From: Enchytraeus crypticus
Lineage: Eukaryota; Annelida; Clitellata; Enchytraeida; Enchytraeidae
NCBI GenBank assembly: GCA_905160935.1
Contig: CAJHZI010000548.1
Location: forward strand, 2,166,001 to 2,230,000
Length of the DNA stretch: 64,000 bases
Direction of reading: 5' to 3'
Part shown: one piece after another, positions 1-11,695 of the stretch
Position numbering within the stretch: the first letter of the stretch is position 1
How the letters are laid out: each line of letters opens with the position of its first letter
The notes under the pieces: generated by a model
Seen by the model: only the letters and a program-made list of their open reading frames with translations
Databases searched by the model: none
Told to the model about the DNA's origin: nothing
Made by a program: the position numbers and the translations under genes

Positions 1-131
1 CTCTTAATCTATTTTACCTAGTCTCTCAATACTCTGCCACTATTCTCTTAATCTATTTTACCTAGTCTCTCAATACTCTGCCACTATTCTCTTAATCTAT
101 TTTACTTAGTCTCTCAAAACTCTGCCAGAAT
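1..131. repeat. 44-bp tandem repeat, 3 copies, cut by window edge
   Basis: Copies begin at 1, 45 and 89, and the third is slightly diverged. The array probably continues to the left of the window. 132-498 looks unique, with no supported gene. Confidence 0.9.
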
Positions 132-498
132 TCTCACACTCTCAGTTACCACGGGTCTCGCATACAGCTGGCGAGGAATGATAGCGCTATAGGGTGACAG
201 GTTATAATAAATCCTCAAGCTGCTTATCCGGATTATTTTCCGATTCAGATATTTCCGATACTTTCCGGCATCTCAGCAGAATTTCTTGCTGATCGATCAT
301 CCGTCGCACCGATCGATACTTGCGATCAGTGTGTGAGATATGAGGAGTAGAGGATTAGAGGAGCCCATGATGCCTTCGCCAGTGAAAGACTACAATTTAT
401 AGATTTAAACTCGCCCAAGGGATAACAGTGATGGGCGGATCATTGTGTCAACCGACAGACCTTTCGATCTTCAGTCTGATACTCAACCACTGTGCCAC

Positions 499-764
499 TA
501 TGTTATGTTATGTCAATGAGTTGTGTTACTCATTATGTTGTGTTATGCCACGATGTTATATTATGCTACAGTGTTATATTATGCCACAGTGTTATGTTAT
601 GCCACAATGTTATATTATGCTACAGGGTTATGTTATGTCACAGTGTTATGTTATGCCACAATGTTATATTATGCTACAGTATTATGTTATGCCACAGTGT
701 TATGTTATGCTACCGTGTTATGTTATGCTACAGTGTTATGTTATATTACGCCACTATGTTATGG
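499..764. repeat. 18-bp minisatellite (TGTTATGTTATGCCACAA type)
   Basis: About 14 copies of an 18-bp unit alternate between two variants, one with TTATATTATGC and one with TTATGTTATGC. Because 18 is a multiple of three, all three + frames stay open; these ORFs are a by-product of the repeat. 765-1100 shows nothing recognisable. Confidence 0.92.
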
Positions 765-1104
765 GATTGATCTTACATATATAACCTACAAGTAGTTGCC
801 TCATCAGTGGAAATGTTATTGTCAATCGACACGGCTACTTATGTATTGTATGTCATATAACATGCTGTCGTTTAGTCGTCATGACCTGATATCAGACATT
901 TAGATTCTAACTTTTGGTTGTCCTCCCCCCCTATATCTGAATCAGAGTTGCCTCCCGTGAGTCCATTATCAGAGACCCTCTCTTTCGGTGTACCGGACTC
1001 TCTGACTGTTTCCTTTAGTGATGGATGCAGATAATGCCTGTGCGAGATGTATTATAGCACAAAACCCGCACAGCTATCACGAGGGCACTGGTGCATGGAC
1101 CTCA

Positions 1105-1446
1105 CGATGTATTATGTGTTATGTACTGATGTTATTTGTTTTATAATGATGTTATGTGTTATATACTGATGTTATTTGTTGTATAGTGATGTTATGTGCT
1201 ATATATATAGTGATGTTATGTGTTATATAATGTTGTTATTTGTTGTATAATGATGTTATGTGTTATTTACTGCTGTTATGTGTTATATACTGATGTTATT
1301 TGTTGTATAGTGATGTTATGTGCTATATATATAGTGATGTTATGTGTTATATAATGTTGTTATTTGTTGTATAATGATGTTATGTGTTATTTACTGATGT
1401 TATGTGTTATATACTGATGTTATTTGTTGTATAGTGATGTTATGTG

Positions 1447-1508
<62 letters not shown>

Positions 1509-1680
1509 GTTATGTGTTATATAATGTTGTTATTTGTTGTATAATGATGTTATTTGTTGTATAATGATGTTATGTGTTATATAATGATGTTATGTGTTAT
1601 ATAATGATGTTATGTGACATATAATGATGTTATGTGTTATATACTGATGTTATGTGTCATATAGTGATGTTGTGCTGTTC
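1105..1680. repeat. 20-bp repeat array with a 124-bp higher-order unit
   Basis: The basic unit is about 20 bp (GATGTTATGTGTTATATAAT type). A higher-order unit recurs at about 124 bp: the GTGCT(AT)n node lies at about 1196, 1320 and 1444. In the first two nodes the AT tract is short; in the third it has grown to about 60 bp (1447-1503). 1681-2545 is unique AT-rich sequence without a supported gene. Confidence 0.9.
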
Positions 1681-2547
1681 GTAGAATGATATACTTACTA
1701 ATTCTCTCTATTGTTGTTGTTGTTCAGATTGAAGAACAAGAAACAAGCTACACTGCTTCATCGATAGACGTATAGATGCATCCTGCGCACAGAATAAATT
1801 CTTGAACTGGACTCAAGACATTGGACAGTGTCACAAACAGTTGTTTTAACCATCTTGCGTGTGTATACACAAGAGGTGAAACAGTTTAACGTCATTTTTG
1901 TCTCACTTATTCTGCCAGAGACTGAATCATGAGGGAACCGAATTGAGGGTTCGGAGACTTCGATCGATTTCTATTTTAATTGTTTGCTGTTGTTGTAAAT
2001 GAACAGCCCACCGAACAGTAAGCTACATGTAGATAAGTTTTAAATGTGAAGCTGAGAGAGCGTTTGACTAGAGTAACAGTCAGACTGTTGTCTTAAGGAT
2101 TTTAAATATGAAATGAGGCAATCATTCAGAGGCAAAGGTCAGTGTCAGGCAATTACAATTCCTGAGTTAATACTTGGTCATATGCATCGTCATACCCGCG
2201 ATCATATGCAGGTTTCATAGTGTTAAAATACTCAAAATTTTGGTTTCTTGTGGGATAAGTATAGATGGTTATTGTAGTTCTATTATCATGACAGCGCTAG
2301 TAAAATATTAAACGTTAAATTCGCGTTAACTTTGTTTACTTTACACCGTCACGTTAGGCCTCTCAAAGTCTTGGTTTTTTGCAGAGAAACTTGTTACAAC
2401 TGCTGAATACAACACCATTTAATCCTTGTCAAGTCCCTCGTTGAAGCAATGAAACTGAAATTTATCAAAATGAAGATGTATGGGCGAGCAGGTAGGATTA
2501 TGTGGAGCTGTCAGCAGCGAAAGTGATATTAATACTGGTTGGAGTGG

Positions 2548-2568
2548 ACGGGGGAGGGGGGGGGGGTT
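2548..2568 (+). other. G-run (potential G-quadruplex)
   Basis: Near-continuous G with one A interruption, in AT-rich surroundings. Four or more G3 runs are available. Function is not shown. Confidence 0.4.
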
Positions 2569-2695
2569 GAGAAAGTTGAATATTTAGAAAACTTAAGATT
2601 ATTATGATGTTTAAATGTGTAATGCAACGAAAAGAAGAAGAAGAGTTAAACTAGATTGATTAAGGCTGTTTCGTACTAAAGCGTGCCAATAATAG

Positions 2696-3215
2696 TCAAG
2701 AATCTTGACTAGCTAGAATCATATACTAGAATCTTTATTAGCTAGAATCATAGACAAGAATCTTTATTAGCTAGAATCGTAGACAAGAATCTTGATCAGC
2801 TAGAATCATAGACAAGAATCTTTATTAGCTAGAATCATATACTAGAATCTTTATTAGCTAGAATCATAGACAAGAATCTTTATTAGCTAGAATCATAGAC
2901 AAGAATCTTGATCAGCTAGAATCATAGACAAGAATCTTTATTAGCTAGAATCATATACAAGAATCTTTATTAGCTAGAATCATAGACAAGAATCTTTATT
3001 AGCTAGAATCATAGACAAGAATCTTGATTAGCTAGAATCATAGACAAGAATCTTTATTAGCTAGAATCATAGACAAGAATCTTTATTAGCTAGAATCATA
3101 AACAAGAATCTTTATTAGCTAGAATCATAGACAAGAATCTTTATTAGCTAGAATCATAGACAAGAATCTTTATTAGCTAGAATCATAGACAAGAATTTTG
3201 ATCAGCTGTGGGCAA
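2696..3215. repeat. 29-bp minisatellite, about 18 copies
   Basis: The unit is TAGCTAGAATCATAGACAAG followed by AATCTTTAT. AGAATC occurs twice per unit, so the unit is itself an older partial duplication. Variants with CTTGATCAG replacing CTTTATTAG recur at intervals. Decayed copies run on to about 3360. Confidence 0.92.
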
Positions 3216-3504
3216 GAATCTTTATCAGCAAGAAACATAACTAGAAGATTATCTTAGTAAATAATTATAGACACTAAGCTTACTGAGCAAGAAGAATCAT
3301 TGCGAAGAATTACCATGAACAAGATTACTATTCATAACAGAATCATAGCCATGAATCTTGTTTGGCAAGAATTATAACCAAGAATAATAAGCAACCACAA
3401 TCAGGGCCAAGAATCAAAATCAACGCTAAAGTTGACTTTAACTTTGTAACATAAATTAAAGCTGATAAACAAATCACTTGACAGGAATGCCTATAGCGGT
3501 TGAT

Positions 3505-3577
3505 ATGGTCCATCCAGTCCTGATGGACTTGGTCCATCAAGCCCTGATGGACTTGGTCCTTCAAATCCTGATAATCC
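3505..3577. repeat. Short 20-22 bp repeat, about 3 copies
   Basis: Consecutive copies of TCCTGATGGACTTGGTCCAT-like sequence. Each contains the imperfect dyad GATGGACTTGGTCCATC. Confidence 0.7.
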
Positions 3578-3775
3578 TATGCAAAATTGGCCAGATTATC
3601 TGTTCATACCGCGGATAATTAAGTGATAGTATTTGATTTATGCTAAATATAGGTAAGTATATAAAAATGTGTTTGAATAAGGAAGTAGAGATTAAGAAAA
3701 GAAATCAGCGCAACAAGAAACAAGCACTGATGGAGAGTAAATACATGTATATATTATATACATTTTGTATAGCCT

Positions 3776-3807
3776 ATATATATATATACATGTATATATA
3801 TGTATAT

Positions 3808-3877
<70 letters not shown>
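3776..3877. repeat. (TA)n microsatellite
   Basis: Long TA dinucleotide run with a few ACATG/TGTA interruptions at its left side. ORFs over it, such as poly-YI, are artefacts. Confidence 0.95.
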
Positions 3878-3879
<2 letters not shown>

Positions 3880-3952
3880 TAAAAAACAGAAACAAAAAAG
3901 GAAACTATGCAGCACATGCGGTATGTCAAGTGCGTAACTATACGAACAAATA
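3878..3952 (+). repeat. Repeat-E fragment between two TA tracts
   Basis: AAACAG...AAGGAAACTATG...CATGCGGTATGTCAAGTGCGTAACTATACGAACAAA-type sequence. It matches 13435-13512 and, partly, 31722-31785. Two of the three copies abut TA tracts, suggesting a TA-rich tail. Confidence 0.6.
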
Positions 3953-4070
<118 letters not shown>

Positions 4071-4292
4071 AGGGGGTACGGGAGAAGGCTCTAGAATATA
4101 CGGGCTAAGCCGCTGCTCTTGTTCAATATCGCATAAATCACGGTCACTTGGACCCGAAGCATCGACCGGTTCAACGAGTCTCGTACATCATCCGGACTTT
4201 TATGTGTCCTGCAGGATTCCAAAGGCGTTCTCATCCCACCAAGTCCTTGCAGCATTGCTATGCAGCGCCATGGATCGATAGCGATTAGGGTG

Positions 4293-4495
4293 CTACCGTC
4301 GTTCATAACAACACCATGCTATCGTTGTTCATAACAACACCATGCTATCGTTGTTCATAACAACACCATGCTATCGTTGTTCATAACAACACCATGCTAT
4401 CGTTGTTCATAACAACACCATGCTATCGTTGTTCATAACAACACCATGCTATCGTTGTTCATAACAACACCGTACTCTCGTTGTACATAACAACA
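4293..4495. repeat. 26-bp minisatellite, about 7.5 copies
   Basis: The unit is CTATCGTTGTTCATAACAAC plus ACCATG. Each copy has the small dyad GTTGTTCATAACAAC. The central copies are almost identical; the edge copies are diverged. Confidence 0.93.
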
Positions 4496-4639
4496 CTCTT
4501 ACTTTCCGGAAATTGTGCCGTATGAGAAACAGATATTTGCGTAGTATACTATAGCTGACTGGTTATGTTTTAGAAAAACAGCTTCATAAGCAAGTTATAT
4601 CAAAGATTTATAATTTTTTCACATGTATATTTTCTATAT

Positions 4640-4662
4640 ATACATGTATATATGTATGTATG

Positions 4663-4722
<60 letters not shown>
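4640..4722. repeat. (TA)n/(TG)n compound microsatellite
   Basis: TATG/TA sequence passing into an uninterrupted TG run from about 4677 to 4719. Confidence 0.95.
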
Positions 4723-4764
4723 ACGTGCTTCAGTCCTTTAATTAATTGGCTTAACAGTAAAATA

Positions 4765-4816
4765 TAATGCGCCGCTTAAATGTCCTATAATTATAGGACA
4801 CATAAGCGGCGCATTA
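4765..4816. repeat. 52-bp near-perfect palindrome
   Basis: The left arm 4765-4790 and right arm 4791-4816 are reverse complements at 24 of 26 positions with no spacer. The outer part (TAATGCGCCGCTTA) is much more GC-rich than its surroundings. This suits a foldback element or a MITE core. 4823-5340 is AT-rich with nothing supported. Confidence 0.85.
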
Positions 4817-5339
4817 ATTACATAATCAATTACATTTGAATTATAATGGAGGACACACACATGATATTGCGTACGAACGAGTTTCAAACTTTAAATGAAA
4901 TGATTAAAATTGTTTAAATTATTGTATTTTATCGATGTTGTTGTTAACAACTTGACGTCGTGTCTAGACGCCTAATCTCTAGTAACTCCCACTGTCCCAC
5001 GCCTTAGCTCTCAACGCTAAATCTCCAATCTGTCTTCTTAATTCTACTTTATTTCCGTCTAATTCTCTAATTAAAAACCATATTAGTGAATTTGCGGATG
5101 GAATTTATCTAATCTGCCGCAGATGTGGATGTACAATTATATTATAATATATATACTAGGCCTAATGCTTGTTAAGATGAACTTCCTCATCTAAATAGAG
5201 GCTAACCTTCACTAAATGAATTCTGGAAATTTTAAAGTTATTCTAGAATTTTATAATAATTATAAAGGTAATACTGTTCTTTAAATTAATGTTAATATGA
5301 ATGTAATTTAATTTTTAAAAAGCTAAAGCTAATGTCAAA

Positions 5340-5458
5340 GTTAGATTCCTCACTCGAAAGCGATGCCAGTGACGGGCGAGCTCAGGATTTGAACCCCGCA
5401 CATACTGATCCGCGGTCGAATATCTTACCGACAGCGCCACTGGCTCCTGCCAGTGAAA
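5340..5458 (-). mobile_element. SINE-1, tRNA-derived SINE copy
   Basis: Read on the minus strand this has an A-box-like GTGGCGCTGTCGGTAAG and, about 45 nt later, a B-box-like GGGTTCAAATCC. These are the two internal pol III promoter blocks of a tRNA. It is closely similar to the + strand copy at 20120-20250. After the tRNA-like head comes the shared tail GTCACTGGCATCGCTTTCGA. Confidence 0.75.
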
Positions 5459-5664
5459 AAGTAGTAGCAACAGTAATAATAAAATAGTAATAATAATGCG
5501 ATGTTCATATAATAGGCCTAATGCAATTCTTCAAATATTACACAACCAATGAGGCTGCTAGAAACGACTGTTTGTGCTTTTCATTTAATATTTATAGTAT
5601 ATTTTCAATTTCGAGAGGTAGGATTTTAATATTTTGTGGAGTGACGTCTCCACAAGGCGAAGGC

Positions 5665-5866
5665 TGTCATGCTGTTATACTGTCATATAGTCAAGCTGTC
5701 ATACTGTCATACTGTCACACTGTCATGCCGTCATTCTGTCATACTGTCAAGCTGTCACACTGTCATGCCGTCATACTGCCATGCTGTCATACTGTCAAGC
5801 TGTCATTCTGTCATGCTGTCACACTGTCATGCTGTCAAACTGTCACACTGTCATGCCGTCATAATG
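5665..5866. repeat. 9-bp minisatellite (CTGTCATAC type)
   Basis: Over 20 copies of CTGTCAT/CTGTCAC-type nonamers. All frames stay open because the unit is a multiple of three. 5867-6825 is AT-rich; no gene is supported. Confidence 0.9.
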
Positions 5867-6825
5867 TATTACAGTCAACATTCAGAATTCCTCATCAACA
5901 CTTACATATAGCCCTGGACTCCAAGGTTTATCAAAAATTCCAATTTGAGAAATATTGTCCCTAAATTTACGCCATCGGCAAGTAATACAGTTGCGTTAAC
6001 TAGTTCTATTTCCTGTTTGAAATTACGTCCAGCGCTGAGCGATATTTCGCTGCAGAGCCTTAAATACCGAGATAATGCAGAAGAAAGAAGGAGATAGAAG
6101 GAAAGAGATAGCCAATTAGCTCATCCTATACGAGCTATATGGAAATATATCCACAACTTCGTTTGTGTCTATTGTATCTATTTGCATCTACTGTTTGTAT
6201 AGCTGATTGGTCAATTTTCAGTCATCGCAGAAATAGAGAGAACTTAGGCGTCGTTAACATTTAAAATCATGATAACAATGAAAGCTAAATTTAACGGCTT
6301 CTTTTGTACCCTGTAAGTGATACTTCATAAACGGTCTGATAGTGATTAGAACCGATGGCCTAGTGCTGTCCCATTTGCTGTGCTATTTGCTGTGCCATTT
6401 GACGGACACAATCAGATGGCTGTGTTGTGTTTGCTTGACTGATATAATTGTAATTGGTTTAGGTGTCTATGCCGAATTGCGTAAGGTTAGACTGAAAAGT
6501 GAAGAAAAGAGAACAGGAAAGAGATCGTGAGAAATATTTTGAGATAGAGATATTTGCTATTCACATTCATACATATTCACTTATATATTCTTCGCACATA
6601 CACATATACGCACCCGCAATCTCACATACACACACACAGTTCCTCTGAACTATTCCTTGTGGTACGGAGACGACGCTCACCGTAGCCATGTTTTTGTAGT
6701 TTTCTAAAACATACAAACACAACCACGCAGAATTGTACACTTGCAAAAGAGATTTAGTAAAATAGATTTGTTCTCTGATCCTTCAATCTTGAACCTATCA
6801 TCTATCAGATGCGTATAAGACGGCG

Positions 6826-7060
6826 GGATTAGCGCACTAGGTTTAGCTGCGCGTCAATTATCAAAGTTAAGCTGCATCGACCTCGGTTAGTACTTTGTGG
6901 GTGACCACCTCGGAAGACCGAGTGTTGGTAAAAGCTTAGGAAGGAAAAAATCCCAGGGTGATGGAAGGTTATTCTTAAATCAGCGCCGGCTGTAATTGAT
7001 GCGCCATCAAAAGGCAAAGATTACTAATAACCATAGAGAGGAAGGAGGAAATGGGTCTTA
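6826..7060 (+). mobile_element. 5S rRNA-derived SINE (SINE3 type)
   Basis: Positions about 6864-6935 align to the 3' half of metazoan 5S rRNA. They include AAGTTAAGCTGC, then GGTTAGTACTTTGTGGGTGACC, then CCTCGGAAGACCGAGTG. The 5S internal promoter region is recognisable but diverged. It continues into a non-5S tail (GGAAGGTTATTCTTAAATC...GGCTGTAATTGATGCGCC) shared with 13335-13420 and 30690-30740. The shared tail argues for a SINE and against a plain 5S pseudogene. 7061-7720 holds short open frames without similarity and a small CG-rich patch (7430-7500). Confidence 0.75.
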
Positions 7061-7721
7061 AACAAGCATCTGTGCTTCCTGACCCAGTGTGCCGTTATGT
7101 ATAAAGATGCCGGAAAAGAGAATTTTTGAGAAAAAACTCTGCAAGAAACAAATAACTGGACGAATATAATAATATAATTATAATATAATAATAAAAGTAT
7201 GGCGACTGACTAAGCACACTCAAGTGTTTGCTGAAAGAAAATTCTGTGCTTTAAACCTTCCTTCTACGACGGCACTTAATAGACAGTTGCAATCTATAAA
7301 TAGAAGTAGAATCAGTAATGCTGCGAAATATGAAAAAGAAGAAACTAGAAGAGCGACATCTTACGTCCACTCGAGAAGTAAAGAGAGTGAGGCCAATTTG
7401 TACAAGTGCTGACCAAGGATCAACTCTTGACGACACAACGCCGGCTCGTCGTGTAGTACGCCGTGTCGACGCCGCGTTGTACGTCGTGTTGCAATTAGGC
7501 ATCTCCTGTAGACACGTCCTACCAATGTCTCCCCCAATCCCTTCCTACATCCCACCCCGCCCTCTCCACGTCATAGCTGCCGTACTCGCTTCTATTCAGT
7601 GGATACCGGACAGGATTTTGAGATAACGGGATTGAAAAAATAAAACTTCTTTCACTTTAAGCGAAATTTTTATACTTTTCAAAATAGACGGCGTTCAGGT
7701 AGGCGACAGATATATTCATAG

Positions 7722-7883
7722 CTCTCTCTTTCGCGCTCTCTCTTTCTCTTTCTCTCTCTCTCTCTCGCTATGCTCCTCTCTCTCCCACTCTCTCTCTCCT
7801 CTCTCTCTCTCCTCTCCTCTCTCTCTCTCTCTCGCTCGTTCTCTCTCTCTCTCTCTCTCCTCTCCTCTCTCTCTCTCTCTCGC

Positions 7884-7929
<46 letters not shown>
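7722..7929. repeat. (CT)n microsatellite with higher-order repetition
   Basis: A CT run interrupted by CG and CCTCTCCT variants; a block with CTCGCTCGTTCT occurs twice. 7930-8540 is AT-rich without a supported gene. Confidence 0.93.
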
Positions 7930-7930
<1 letters not shown>

Positions 7931-8541
7931 GAAGGATAGCCCCCTCCCTGAGGAGAAGTGGTTGAGACTAAGAAAGAATTTCTGTGAAATATCTGATTCT
8001 CATGAAATTAGAAAATTTGTGACGATAGTGATTTCAATGATTAGACTTCGAAAGCCTCTGATTGCGTGTTTAATAATACTTAGATAAATATTCATGCCTA
8101 CTTCAGTAAGTTTAAAGTGAAAAGTTTTATCTTTAAAATGATCTACTGTATATAATATAATATAACATCTATTCTAATAGATGACCTTGTAATAATTAGT
8201 GTGTTATTACTGTTATATAATAAATGATGTTCTAATAATGTGCTATATTGTGAGCTCTACATCTTCTAATATTGGTTCCTAATGTATGATGGTGATGATG
8301 CTGATGTATAATATTGTGTTATACAATAAATGATCTAACAATACTGTATATTATATAATAAATTATCTTCTAATCATGTGTTATATAATGAGCTCTACAT
8401 CTTCAAATGGTGGTCCGTAATGTTTGATGATACTGATATCATTCCTATTTGTCTCTCAGAGGACGTTCATTAGTTGTCATTGATTTGATAGCATTCGACC
8501 ACTTCTAACAAGACATGCACGTGACATGAGCACATTTCTTC

Positions 8542-8543
<2 letters not shown>

Positions 8544-8581
<38 letters not shown>
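8544..8581. repeat. (GA)n microsatellite
   Basis: Uninterrupted GA run. No LINE end is recognisable next to it. Confidence 0.95.
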
Positions 8582-8583
<2 letters not shown>

Positions 8584-8811
8584 AACAGGCAGCTACATGC
8601 CGGAGTGTTAAACACGGTGTGACATGGTTAAGTGAACTAATGCAGTTCTTTGAGATTACTAAAAGCACTGGGGCTGAAAGCTCTCGACGGTCGATCTCAC
8701 CAATTTCCTACTGCAAATGAAACGCCAATCCAGATTTAGACATGACGCCACAGAAATGAGTGAAAAGTGGAAATGAGCATGTTCGGTATATCATGTTTTA
8801 GACTCGCCATG

Positions 8812-9040
8812 GATCTGGATAGCTGGAGTTTGGATTGGACACTTTCTAAGGGGAAAGTCTACTAAAAAAGGTCAATGAAGGTAGAAAGGAAGGAAATAGA
8901 GGCAGAGGCAGGCCGAGATTAGGAACGTTAGATTTAAAGATCCACTCATATGTCGAAATGAAAAGAAAAGCGGAAGTCAGAGAAGAGTGGAGGCGTTGTA
9001 TACCATGGACCTGCCAGTAGGCAGTGCACTAAGAGAGAGA
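8812..9040 (+). mobile_element. LINE-A 3' end, 5'-truncated
   Basis: Broken frames read as the C-terminal tail typical of non-LTR retrotransposon ORF2: a GRGRPRLG-like stretch, a DLK-HSYV block, then KRKAE-REEWRR. The copy ends in GGCAGTGCACTAAGAGAGAGA, so the transcript-like end is a GA tail. It is closely similar to 57405-57625. Frameshifts make it a dead copy. 9041-9170 is unremarkable. Confidence 0.7.
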
Positions 9041-9177
9041 CTCACCCAGAAATTCACTTGAATGTGAATAGGATAATATACTCTGATATAGGGATTAGGT
9101 AATAAAAATAAGTATCACAGTTAAATAGAATTAAAGAGTTAACGTATAGGTTTTGGTACCTCAAGGTAACTGTCAGA

Positions 9178-9262
9178 AATGTACCGACTAGGACTTGAAA
9201 CTGATGAACTTCAGCTTATCCGACAAGCTTGCTATCCTTTCGGCTTTCCAATTAACTTATAG
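9178..9262 (-). mobile_element. tRNA-like SINE fragment
   Basis: The minus strand reads AAAGGATAGCAAGCTTGTCGG then GTTTCAAGTCC, resembling spaced A and B boxes. It is related to the + copy at 58975-59035 (AAAGGATAGCACTCTTACCGG and CGGTTCGAATTC). Confidence 0.5.
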
Positions 9263-9312
9263 AAGGACTATTTGTAGATTTGTTCTATTTCGATAAAATG
9301 CATTCGTAGCGC

Positions 9313-9350
9313 ATTAATAATAATAATAATAATAAATAATAATCTTTCTT
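9313..9350. repeat. (AAT)n microsatellite
   Basis: AATAAT run with one AAAT slip. 9351-9484 is AT-rich. Confidence 0.9.
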
Positions 9351-9484
9351 TTAATTAAAGTCCTTCTTTTATTTTATTTTTAGCACAGGGTCCTATACAG
9401 CTCAGGGCAAAAAATCATCATTTCGGAATGGAGAGCAAAATTCAAAAAAATAATCCCCTTGTTAGGGAGTTTAAAAATAATAAT

Positions 9485-9545
9485 AAAGGTTTAAAGTCCA
9501 TTTCCTCATACAAGGATAATGTCAGGTACATCCCTACATCACACG
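9485..9545. repeat. Dispersed repeat fragment (TTTAAAGTCC...GTCAGG motif)
   Basis: TTTAAAGTCCATTTCCTCAT then AGGATAATGTCAGG. Variants occur at 25735-25780 (TTTAACGTCC...AATGTCAGGGACGT) and 31677-31722. The family is unidentified. Confidence 0.5.
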
Positions 9546-9734
9546 TCACTACTGATCGATTCACCTTAGCGACCTGAAAAACATGCGCTGAAGCTTAGTC
9601 GAAAAGGATTCATTTCAATGAAAGAATTTGAAGTTAAAGTTCAGTTTTCAAATGCAAACCAAATTCTGCAACATCTCCGATTGGTTGTGTGTAGAAAATA
9701 TATCGAAGATTGAGTCTGGATTGAAGTCCGCAAA

Positions 9735-9800
9735 TCACTTAGCTGCTGATTTGAGAGCAAAGCCTCCGGAGCTTATCCGTAGTTACAGAAGATGAATTGC
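9735..9800 (+). mobile_element. SINE-B tail remnant
   Basis: GCTGATTTGAGAGCAAAGCC and the following TTATCCGTAGTTAC correspond to the post-tRNA part of SINE-B at 28225-28290. The copy is degenerate. 9801-10880 is AT-rich with only short unsupported open frames. Confidence 0.4.
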
Positions 9801-10884
9801 GTATTTACGCGACCAAGCAATTGCGAAGAATTTGCCGCGTGAAGAATGATTGATCGTCTGGACGCCATTCAAATATATAATATTAACTAACACTTCTGCA
9901 AAGACTTATCAGTTTTTTTCTCGGTTCTGGTTCTTTTCTGGCACAGCAAAAGCGTGATTAGCATTTAAATAAAATCCTAAACCGCGGATCTTCAGTCAGC
10001 CAAGCAGTTTGAATTGAATATTGAGCAGAAGAGAAGATTTCAATAAGGAATAATGTATAACTAATCTGTTTAATAATGTATTTAAAAATTTAAGCATAAA
10101 TTCATATCACTGTTATATGTCTAATTCATATTCTGTTAGACGAGAGAGAGAGAACTAGACCGATAACTATGTCTATTTAAATACACTCACAATATACATT
10201 GACATATACAAACAAGGCCTTCAATGGTTACAAGTAACCTATCTAGTTGACCACCCCTCAGTCATACAAAAGACGAAAGGTATCTGAAAAGTAACTGAAA
10301 CATACGTTAAACTTGGTTCTTTCTAGCTTTATATCGCATGAAAACTGTCATCTCGACTGCACAACTCAATGTAGCAAGTTAATTGAAAATGCTGAAATTA
10401 TGAAAACATTCCGCCATTCTTTGCCGATTGGCAAACATTTAGAAGCATAGTCATTTATAGAGAGGCTAAACATAAATTTAGCTTCATCTTCTGGTCTCTA
10501 AGGGACGTCATTTGCAATCTTTGAATCCTGGACTTACTGAATCGCAAATGGACATCTAATCAACCATGTTACTGGCTCACTTAATTTTAACAGCACTAGC
10601 CTATACTGTATGCCTGTAAATTAGAAATCTGACTTCAGTGACTGATGTTAATCAAATTTCAAATCTTGCTAATATCCCATCTATTTCATATTTCTCAAAT
10701 AATATGCCAAGTGTCATGTCCATTTTACAAATTCCTACTTATGTTCAGTTTTCGCACACCATAAAGAGCACTCAATCGATTAACGAATTAATCCTCTTTC
10801 AAAAGACTATTCTTACTCACATCTTAATTAGCCTATTGCTTATTAATAATAGGCCTATAGCCTATAACGTAGTTTTATGTTTCC

Positions 10885-10975
10885 TCTCTTAGGTCTTGCT
10901 CAGTCGCCTCTTACGACACGTGCAGTTTACAGTAGTTCTGTTCTTTAATTGCCCGGACACAACATTGGTACTCGT
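10885..10975 (-). mobile_element. SINE-like core repeat (GTGTCGTAAGAGGC core)
   Basis: The minus strand contains CGTGTCGTAAGAGGCGACTG and a flanking CCGGGCAA-type segment. The same core and flank recur at 56693-56785. Similar short TCGTAAGAGGC cores are, as I recall, common in invertebrate SINEs, but I cannot name the family. Confidence 0.45.
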
Positions 10976-11365
10976 TCTATATACTAAATTTTCTTCTCGA
11001 CAGCTCAAAACAATTAAATACGCGAGAATCCCTAAAATATTTATTATCGTTGGCCGAAAAACTAACAAATCTGTGAAAACGAAATAATTATTTGATAGTC
11101 TTGCAGCTAAGCGAGCTTGGGATTGGATGCTGTAGCTACTGGGAATCCAAGCGCTTGCTTTAAATTAACGTTGCTTATGACATTAATAATGAACCGAACT
11201 AAACCGTATGAGGCAAGCCAAGCAGTCAGCATGGGTCCTTTATCGACCATTTGGGATTAGGAACAATCCTTACTAGTGTTTGGATAGAACGGAAAGAATG
11301 GAGAGTTGTGGTTTCATAAAATATTAATGATCACTCATGCACGCAGCTATTTACTGAGTATACAG

Positions 11366-11695
11366 CCGTAACAATCCCATTTGTATGTTACCCCTATCAC
11401 TGTGTCGTAACAAGCCCTTTCTTATGCTACCCCTATCACTCTGTCGTAGCAAGCCCTTTCATAGGTTACCTCAATCATAAGAAGTCTAAATTTGTCGTAA
11501 GAAGTCTATTCGTATGCTACCCTATCATGTTTTGTAGTAACAAGTCCATGCGTGTGTTACCCACATCATACTCTGTCGTAACATTTCCATACGTATGTTA
11601 CAAGTATATGATTTTGTAGTAACAAGCCCGCCCATTCGTATGTTACCCCTATCAGGTTTTGTCATACCAAGTCCATTCGTATGTTAGCCATAGCT
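11366..11695. repeat. Degenerate 39-45 bp tandem repeat, about 7 copies
   Basis: Each copy reads roughly GTTACCCCTATCACTCTGTC then GTAACAAGCCCATTCGTAT. Divergence and indels between copies are much higher than in the other arrays, so this array is older. Confidence 0.8.

Noticed and set aside
428..795. Three overlapping + open frames (90-118 codons)
   Set aside because: All are translations of the 18-bp minisatellite; three frames open at once is a repeat effect.
4091..4306. Minus-strand frame of 71 codons with protein-like composition
   Set aside because: In unique, GC-richer sequence, but no recognised motif, no clear splice sites, and its start lies in the 26-bp array.
6826..6945. Functional 5S rRNA gene
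   Set aside because: Only the 3' half matches, with many changes, and it carries a SINE tail shared with other loci.
7318..7626. 102-codon + frame in a CG-rich patch
   Set aside because: No recognised domain; overlapping frames of similar length exist on the other strand.
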